Positions 57,701 through 64,000 of a stretch of DNA of 64,000 bases are shown in pieces. Positions within the stretch are counted from its first letter, which is position 1. Every line of letters starts with the position of its first letter. The notes beneath the pieces are model-generated. The model worked only from the letters and a program-made list of their open reading frames with translations, did no database searches and had not been told where the DNA came from. Source of the DNA: Candidatus Sodalis pierantonius str. SOPE (lineage in GTDB: Bacteria > Pseudomonadota > Gammaproteobacteria > Enterobacterales > Enterobacteriaceae); the NCBI RefSeq assembly GCF_000517405.1, contig NZ_CP006568.1, positions 3,162,001 through 3,226,000 on the forward strand, given 5' to 3'. The position numbers and the translations under genes were made by a program.

Positions 57701-60235
57701 AGCGCTCAGCGCCAGGCGGCACAATTAGTGACGGCGGCACGCGCTTTCAACGTGCCGGCCGTGCAATTTTTCAGTGCCCATGGCGGCTCTGTGGCCGGGT
57801 TCGATCAGGCCGCCGACCTGCCGCTGTTTGCGGTGTAAGAAGGGCGTGTCGATCTACTTACCCCCCTGCTGGCGATCGCAGGCGTCGACCCCGGTGCCAC
57901 GGATCTTCAAGGCAATACCGCCACCCTGATTGCGGCGGGACATCGCGACGGCGCCCTGCTCAGCGCACTGCTGGCGCGGCCGGACATCAACGTCAATGCG
58001 GTCAACCATGAGGGTAGCTTCGCTTTACTTAACGCGATTCAGCACGGCTATATCGACCGTGTGCGCCAATTGCTGGCGGTACCGGACCTTGATATTAACG
58101 CCGACGATCATAACGGTATTTCACCGTTGCTCCTGGCCATTACGCAAGATCGCAGCGATATCGCCTTACTGCTGCTGCATACGCCGGGCATTGATGTTAA
58201 CAGCCGCGATCTGCGCGATATCACGCCGCTCATCATGGCGGCGCAGACCGGCAATCTCCCCGTTTCCCGCGCCCTGCTGGCCTTTGCCCATCTGGATGTC
58301 AACGCGGCGGATAACTCCGGTATGACCGCGCTCATGCACGCGATTAGCCATGAATACAGCGAGCTGGTCACCCTGCTGTTGGCCAAACCGGATATCGACA
58401 TTAACCTCAGGGACACCGAGGAGGCCAGTGCGCTCATCTGGGCCGCCGGTAAGGGTAATGTGGGTATTCTGCGGGCGTTGAATGCCATGCCGAATCGCGA
58501 GATCAACGCCGCCGACGAGCATGGTTTCACGCCCTTGATTCAAGCCTGTATGCAGGGCCATAAACCCGCGGTACGCATGCTGTTGAAGATCAGCGACGTC
58601 AATATCAATGCCGTCGATGAGCAGGGACAAACGGCCCTGATGCACGCACTGGAACTCAACCGTGTTGATATCGTCCCTATGCTGCTGCGCCAGTCGCGGC
58701 TTGATATCAACCTGCGCGATGTCGCCGGCAATTCGGCTTTGGCCATAGCGGTACGCAGGGGGCGTACCGCTATGCTTCCCGCCCTGCTGCGCGTCCCGAA
58801 CATCGAGGTCAATAGCGGCGACAACGAAGGGCTAACCCCATTGATGATGGCGGTGATGCGCCACGACACCGAAGCGGTGCGGCTCCTGCTGGCGGTACGG
58901 CGGATTGATGTGAACCGGATGGACTACAATGGCGCCAGCGCCCTGCTGTGGGCCGCAAGCGACGATCATCCCGCGATCTTACAAACGCTGCTCCAGGCGA
59001 AGGGCATCCAAATCAATCTCTCCGACACCAACCTGAGCACGCCGCTGATTCAGGCCGCGCTGAACGGCCGTAGCGCGATGGTGCGCCTATGGCTGGCGCA
59101 GCCGGGCATCGCAATCAATTTCACTAACCAACAGGGCATGACGGCGCTGATGATAGCCGCCGAGAACGGCACAGCCAGTATCGTACGCGCTATCACCTCC
59201 GCGCCCGGCTGCAACGTCAATGCACAGCGTCATGACGGCAATAGCGCGCTGCTGCTGGCAATACGCAATAATCATCGCCGCTGCGTGGAACTGCTGCTCA
59301 ATACCCCCGGAGTTGACTATAACCAGCATAACCACCTGGGATTTAGCGCCCTGACGCTGGCGCTGTCCAGTGAGCGGCGCGACCTCACCCTCCGCTTGTT
59401 GAAATTGCCCAATATCAACGTCAATGATGCCGATCTGACTAGCTTTACGCCGCTGATGAGAGCGGTGGAGATTAACGATGCCGAAGTGGTCGATCAGCTA
59501 CTTAAAAACCCGCTATTGGACGTCAACGCCTCCCGAGACGGCGGGCAGAGTGCGCTTTAGCCTGGCTGTCAGCCAGGATCGGCTGCTGTGCTTGTTGCGG
59601 CTTCTGAATGCCCCCGGCATCGCATTGGATAAAGCCGATGCATTAGGCGAAACCGCGTTGATGCAGGCGGTCGAAAGCGATATCGCCCTTAACGTCATCA
59701 ATATGGTCCGCGCGCCGGGCGTTAACGTCAACCGCCGGGACAGGCGCGGCGCGGTAACGCGATGACCGTACAGATATTGCTGAATCATAATGATATTGAT
59801 ATAAACCGCGTGGATCAGTTGGGCTTTACGCCGCTGATGCGTGCGGCGCAGGGCAACCATCACGCCGCGATCTCCGAACTGTTAACCCACCCCGCCATCG
59901 CGATAAACCTACGCAATATCAATGGTATGAGCGCTTTGTCGCTGGCGGTGGAAAGGGGTCATACCGAGGCGGTACAACAACTGCTGTCGGTAGCGGGAGT
60001 CACTATCCAACAGAGGGATAACGCCGGACGTACATCGCTGACGCTGGCGCAGCACGGACGGCATCCGCGTATGCGGCGCTGCTCGAACGATACGCCGCTG
60101 ACGCGGCGGCGCCCCGGTGACTTCGGCCAACCGCGCGGCACCCTTCTGCCAACACCCGCCGCCGAGGCGTTGAGGGCAATGCCCCCGCCCTCCGCGCGGG
60201 GCCCGCGCCCACTACAATCTGTTGGCGCGCGGTGA
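54710..60235 (+). pseudogene. Giant exported F-box/ankyrin-repeat effector gene, multiply frameshifted
   Basis: Repaired, about 1840 codons. ATG 54710 has GGAG upstream. Order: basic ~80-residue N-terminal extension; signal-like core MANIFILALLSVQLQPVQAL; Ala/Pro/Ser-rich linker to ~55440; a large globular region (55480-57500; GTLNYPARKYLLEEVAGKSA, LDFLLSLVPFYDCVRLLSRG, ALALVPVVGEASAI) that reminds me of the scaffold of dermonecrotic-toxin-like proteins; an F-box (57572-57700); then roughly 20 ankyrin repeats (57840-60060) with the pattern PDIDVNAxDxxGxTALMxA. Lesions: frameshifts near 55420, 55880, 56245, 57310, 59560 and 59760, and TAA at 57836-57838. Long segments between lesions stay open, so decay is recent. 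It is related in plan to the intact gene at 50806. Confidence 0.82.
57572..57700 (+). other. F-box motif within the giant ankyrin pseudogene
   Basis: The reading frame gives SIDDLPGEVVENILRQLDLA then SLAAVAQLNDRYRQEAAHSL. The L-P-x-E-V-V-x-x-I-L-x-x-L-x-L-x-x-L-x-x-V pattern is the eukaryotic F-box consensus, which binds Skp1 to recruit an SCF ubiquitin ligase. It lies just upstream of the ankyrin repeats, an arrangement for substrate recruitment like Legionella AnkB, though with the domains in direct succession. A profile search would be decisive. Confidence 0.7.
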
Positions 60236-60841
60236 CGTCTCCGTCCGGCCGGAAACGGCGGTTTGCCGCCGCGTCATCGTCACGGTGCGCCCTCATGCCC
60301 ATCGCAGCTTTCAGGCCGGCGTTGCTAACGCCGGGCCATAGTTATTTTCTGCGGCCTAATCTGGGTGAGTAAACCCGCCCGCTGTCGCGAGGGTGTTTAT
60401 TGCGTACAGCGCTCACCGCACCCTAAGGGACTATTCGCGTTGACGCCCGTTGAGCAAGGAATAATAATAAACCTTCGCGGTATGCTCGCTTATTTCACGC
60501 ACGATAAATCAATAAAGCGTGGCGACATTCCTATTATGCGGCCATCATTCAACTTTCATTTACTATCATCCTTGAATAAGGTAAATATCTCGCGGCGCTT
60601 CGAGCTCTTCCCCACCCAGGGTGATCCCTGCCCGCGCCAGGGGTGACCTGGCGCGGCGGACGGCGGGCTTTGGCCTGCCGGCGCAATCGATCACGCCGGT
60701 CAATGTATTCTCATTTCTCGCCAGCGTGATTATTTTCGCCGAAGGAGTCGTTGACCGCCATCAGAAAAAAATTAATTCATCAGCGGGAATGAAAACTGGG
60801 ATATAGTGCCCTGACGTTCATGCTCCCGAGATACTTCATCA
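60236..60841. other. Non-coding stretch after the ankyrin pseudogene
   Basis: No credible gene. It contains a perfect 10-bp hairpin CCGCGCCAGG, GGTGA, CCTGGCGCGG at 60632-60656 without a T-run, and AT-rich DNA before the IS5-like element. A 93-codon frame at 60365 shows no motif. Confidence 0.55.
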
Positions 60842-61799
60842 AGCTTTGTTGAATAAATCGAACTTTTAGGTGACTGGCGGCTCTGATCACTACATTCGTT
60901 TCAACATCAGGTCCCCATGGCAAAGCAAAAGTTTAAAATCACCAACTGGCCCGCATATAACAATGCGCTCAGGCAGCGGGGGGACCTGACAGTATGGCTT
61001 GATGAGTCAGCCATTGCTGCATGGACTGAGAGTACACCACCTGAACATCGTGGCCGGCCGCTTCACTACACCGATATGGCCATTACCACGGTTCTGATGA
61101 TAAAGCGCGTGTTTAACCTTTCGCTCCGGGCGTTACAGGGTTTCGTTGACTCGATTTTTAAACTGATGGGGCTGTCGCTGCGCTGCCCAGATTACTCTCT
61201 GGTCAGCCGGCGAGCAAAAACCGTCGACATCAGCATAAAAACGCCAACCCGCGGCGAAATCTCACACCTGGTCATCGATGGCACCGGCCTGAAAGTCTTC
61301 GGCGAAGGCGAATGGAAAGTCAGGCAGCATGAGGCTGAGAGGCGCAGAGTATGGCGCAAGCTTCATCTGGCAGTAGATAGCGCGACACATGAAATTATCT
61401 GTGCCGATTTATCGCTAAGCGGTACGACAGATGCGCAGGCGCTGCCCGGGCTGATTAACCAAACCCACCGGAAAATCAGGGAAGCGTCGGCTGACAGTGC
61501 TTACGATACGCGTTACTGTCATGATGCTCTGCTGAGGAAAAAAATAAAGCCGCTTATCCCACCGCGAAGTGGTGCGCAATATTGGCCAGCTCGATACCAT
61601 GAGCGTAACCATGCGGTGGCAAATCAGCATCTGAGCGGCAATAACGATACCTGGAAAAAGAAAGTAGGTTATCACCGGCGTTCACTGGCTGAAACGGCCA
61701 TGTTCCGGTTTAAAACACTTCTGGGTGGTCATCTGAGTCTGCATGACTATGACGCGCAGGTAGGTGAGGCTATGGCAATGGTCAAAGCGCTTAACCGGA

Positions 61800-63114
61800 G
61801 ACCCTGTACACGATTCTGTGTAAATGCTTTTTCTCAGAAGTGACCGTCCAGGCGGTCACCGAACTCGATAATAAAGCGGCTCATTGCCATGCGCCAGTCC
61901 CTCAAAGGCATTGTCCATTTCTGTGAGGCCGCCTGTATCGCCAGCCACACCACCTTTTTCACTGCGTCGTCGGTCGGGAACACCTTGCGCTTTTTGATGG
62001 CATGCCGGATCACGCTGTTTAACGACTCGATGGCGTTGGTCGTGTAGATCACCTTGCGGATGTCCGTTGGGTAGGCAAAGAACGTGGCCAGATTGGCCCA
62101 GTTTGCCTGCCAGCTTCGACTTATTTGCGGGTAGCGGATGTCCCAGGCACTGGAGAACGCTTCCAGCGCCTGCAAGCCGGCTTCTTCCGTAGGGGCCTGA
62201 AGAATAGCTTTCAGGTCGCGGGTGACGGCCTTGTAGTCCTTCCAGGAGACGAACAGCAGGCTGTTGCGCACCATATGCACGATACACAGCTGGAGCCGCG
62301 CCTCCGGATACACCGCGTTAATAGCGTCAGGGAAACCTTTCAGTCCGTCTACGCAGGCGATAAGGATATCGTTCAGGCCGCGGTTTTTCAGCTCTGTCAG
62401 AACGTTCAGCCAGAACTTTGCGCCTTCATTTTCGGCCAGCCACATACCTAGCAACTCTTTCTGGCCTTCGATGTTGATGCCCAGCGCCAGGAACACAGAT
62501 TTGTTGATGATGCGGCTGTCCTGCCGGACTTTTAGAACGATACAGTCAAGATAAACAATGGGATAGACTGCATCCAGAGGCCGGTTTTGCCATTCGACAA
62601 CCTGCTCCATGACCGCATCGGTGACCTTTGAGACCAGCGCCGGCGAGACATCGGCGTCATACAGCTCTTTGAACGCGGCGGCGATCTCGCGGGTGGTCAT
62701 CCCTTTGGCGTACAACGATAAAATCTGGTTATCCATCCCGGTAATCCGGGGCTGGTTCTTCTTCACCAGTTGCGGTTCAAAGGAACCGTCACGATCGCGT
62801 GGAGTACGCAGCGCCAGCGGGCCATCGCCAGTGGTAATGGTTTTTGTGGAATAGCCGTTGCGGGCGTTGGTCCCCGGTTTAGGCTGATTTTTATCGTAGC
62901 CGAGGTGGTGGGTCATTTCGGCATTGAGAGCTGCTTTGACGCTGATTTTTTTCAGCAGCCGATCGAAGTGACTGAGATCTTCAGGGGTTTTGAGATTTTT
63001 GGCCAGTTCGTTAGCCAGAGCCTGCAACTGTTTTTCGTCCATAAATTAACCTGTTTTTGATGTTGGATTGAACATATCAAAATCAAGCAAATACACAAAT
63101 TTCTAAACAGGCTC
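61800..63114 (-). mobile_element. IS256-family element, copy F (nested in IS5)
   Basis: 1315 bp, flanked by the perfect 8-bp duplication TAACCGGA (61792-61799 and 63115-63122), which belongs to the IS5 transposase gene. The clean duplication and intact transposase indicate a recent insertion. Confidence 0.96.
61834..63042 (-). CDS. IS256-family transposase, intact
   Basis: 402 aa, starting MDEKQLQALANELAKNLK and ending DRLDGHF. All three catalytic regions are present (YLDCIVLKV, LIACVDGLKG, TTNAIESLN). It differs from the copy at 14889 at a small number of residues (for example KAALNAE for EAALNAE, NQPRITG for NQTRITG, AILQAPT for AIYQAPT). With that copy it is a candidate source of active transposase. 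Confidence 0.96.
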   Translation of the reverse strand: MDEKQLQALANELAKNLKTPEDLSHFDRLLKKISVKAALNAEMTHHLGYDKNQPKPGTNARNGYSTKTITTGDGPLALRTPRDRDGSFEPQLVKKNQPRITGMDNQILSLYAKGMTTREIAAAFKELYDADVSPALVSKVTDAVMEQVVEWQNRPLDAVYPIVYLDCIVLKVRQDSRIINKSVFLALGINIEGQKELLGMWLAENEGAKFWLNVLTELKNRGLNDILIACVDGLKGFPDAINAVYPEARLQLCIVHMVRNSLLFVSWKDYKAVTRDLKAILQAPTEEAGLQALEAFSSAWDIRYPQISRSWQANWANLATFFAYPTDIRKVIYTTNAIESLNSVIRHAIKKRKVFPTDDAVKKVVWLAIQAASQKWTMPLRDWRMAMSRFIIEFGDRLDGHF

Positions 63115-63219
63115 TAACCGGATCACGCTGTTAGGAATGCCAAACAGCGTCCGCATCATGTAACAATCGCCCTGATAGGGAGGAAGTCGTCACAAATTTC
63201 GGATTTATTCAACAAAGCA

Positions 63220-63604
63220 CCAGTTCGGTCACGCCGCCTGGGGACATATAGGCCGAAAACAGTTTTTCCACTTCGCCCACCGCAAAGCCGATCTCCTCCA
63301 TCGCTTCGCGCCTGATACACTCCTCGGGAGAGTCATCGTCCAGCAGGCCGGCACAGGTTTCAATCAACATACCGTCGGCATTGCCATTGATATAAGTCGG
63401 CATGCGGAACTGGCGGATTAACACCACGCTGTTTTTGCCGCGGTGATAAAGCAATATTGTCGCACCGTTGCCGCGGTCGTACACTTCTCGCATCTGACGC
63501 TGGCTGCCGCCGTCTTTTTTCATCAGATCGTAGACAATTTTGCGCAGAACAAACCAATGCTGAGATAACAACGTATTTTCAATGATTTTAATCTTAAAAG
63601 ACAT
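63220..63604 (-). pseudogene. nudK: NudK GDP-mannose hydrolase, C-terminus removed by IS5
   Basis: The first ~128 residues (ATG 63604: MSFKIKIIENTLLSQHWFVL) match NudK/YffH, a Nudix hydrolase of about 191 aa. YDRGNGATILLYHRG and the Nudix box region (GLLDDDSPEECIRREAMEEI, then GFAVGEVEKL) are present, and it is cut at SPGGVTEL by the IS5-like element. The last ~65 residues are missing. The Nudix catalytic helix survives but the C-terminal part of the dimer fold does not. 63605-63818 is the divergent nudK-acrD region; the aegA and narQ genes found there in E. coli are absent. Confidence 0.88.
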
Positions 63605-63818
63605 AATCTTTCCGATGGTGGTTTCAGGAGAATAGCGTAAAAATGATCATAACCTAATACGCCCCGCGGCGTCAGGCTAGTCTAAGGGATCAGTTTTTTA
63701 CAATATCTCCTTTATTTCTCCACGTTTTATCCGCAACAGACGGGTAAAGTACAGAGCACCGGTGCAAAGGGTCGCGTAGCGCCGACCCGATAAGCTATTG
63801 CCTTGAGGTTATGACTGG

Positions 63819-64000
63819 ATGGCTAATTTTTTTGTTGATCGCCCTATTTTTGCCTGGGTGCTGGCAATTATTGTTTGCCTGACTGGCGTGATGGCCATCA
63901 TATCGCTGCCGATAGAGCAATATCCCCGGCTGGCGCCGCCGACGATCCGTATTTCGTCCAATTATATCCCGGCGCCTCTGCGCAAACGCTGGAAAATACC
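63819..64000 (+). pseudogene. acrD: AcrD RND efflux pump, 5' end with 2-bp frameshift (runs off the right edge)
   Basis: ATG 63819 gives MANFFVDRPIFAWVLAIIVC, then LTGVMAIISLPIEQYPRLAP and PTIRISSNY, very close to E. coli AcrD. At 63963-63968 TATATCCC contains an extra AT; removing it restores PGASAQTLENT, the conserved RND sequence. As it stands the frame reads IPAPLRKRWKI. So the gene is broken at about codon 49. The rest lies outside the window. Confidence 0.88.

Larger units (their letters stand above)
60917..63163 (+). pseudogene. IS5-family transposase interrupted by IS256 (copy 3)
   Basis: Open from ATG 60917 through MAMVKALNR, then cut at TAACCGGA (61792-61799) by IS256 copy F. The last codons (ITLLGMPNSVRIM) continue after the IS from 63115. 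Only about 13 residues are displaced, but the fused frame runs into IS256 sequence (RPCTRFCVNAFSQK), so the wild-type C-terminus is lost. Otherwise there is a single notable change, QHEAER for QHGAER. Confidence 0.93.
60842..63219 (+). mobile_element. IS5-family (IS903-like) element, copy 3, carrying a nested IS256
   Basis: Without the nested IS256 and its 8-bp duplication the element is 1055 bp, as in the other copies. Its outermost base is A at both ends where the others have G or C. The 9-bp flanks (ACTTCATCA left, CCAGTTCGG right) do not match, so this is a recombination junction: the right side is the middle of nudK, the left is unrelated DNA. Confidence 0.92.

Noticed and set aside
1..64000. 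tRNA, rRNA or CRISPR loci
   Set aside because: I looked for cloverleaf ends, rRNA signatures and regularly spaced repeats and saw none; a dedicated scan could still find a tRNA that I missed.

Overview
The window looks like a chromosome segment of a Sodalis-type enterobacterial insect symbiont in early genome decay. Housekeeping genes are close to E. coli/Sodalis in content and order (cysZ, cysK-ptsH-ptsI-crr, cysPUWAM, yfeY, ypeA, hemF, talA-tktB, nudK, acrD). They are interrupted by many near-identical insertion sequences and carry many single-base lesions. The IS load (IS256, IS21 and IS5/IS903-like families, some nested) fits 'Candidatus Sodalis pierantonius' (the Sitophilus grain-weevil symbiont, SOPE) best. 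That species call rests on recalled knowledge of its IS expansion, not on a search.

Layout. 1-362: 3' end of cysZ. 363-28,100: a degraded podovirus-like prophage lodged between cysZ and cysK, bounded by short att-like repeats and ending in an integrase fragment. Structural genes read rightward from about 7.2 to 14.8 kb (HTH protein, portal, Bbp19-like, scaffold, capsid, tail adaptor, tail protein, half a GNAT gene). From 16.1 to 26.2 kb everything reads leftward (terminase, ejection proteins, the other half of the same GNAT gene). The two GNAT halves share an 8-bp IS256 target duplication, so this block was inverted by recombination between IS256 copies. 28.2-32.2 kb: intact cysK and the PTS operon ptsH-ptsI-crr. 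32.2-36.9 kb: a CpxA/CpxR-like two-component pair whose kinase is split by an IS21 element. 37.0-43.1 kb: sulfate-assimilation cluster in which cysA, cysW and cysU are intact but cysP, cysM and an intervening old-yellow-enzyme gene are broken. 43.3-49.2 kb: yfeY (broken), ypeA, hemF, yaiI-like, talA and tktB (its last codons replaced by IS256 sequence). 50.5-60.8 kb: an accessory island with two exported ankyrin-repeat genes, one intact and one a 5.5-kb multi-frameshift pseudogene that also encodes an F-box. 60.8-63.2 kb: IS256 nested in IS5. 63.2-64 kb: truncated nudK and the frameshifted 5' end of acrD.

IS inventory: six IS256-family copies (two with intact transposase), two IS21-family copies (both with broken istA, one with intact istB), three IS5/IS903-like copies (two intact). 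Target duplications of 8 bp (IS256), about 5 bp (IS21) and 9 bp (IS5-like) can be read directly. Four of the eleven copies lack matching flanks and mark probable recombination junctions.

The most interesting content is the ankyrin/F-box island (a eukaryote-like effector architecture), followed by the readable rearrangement history of the prophage.
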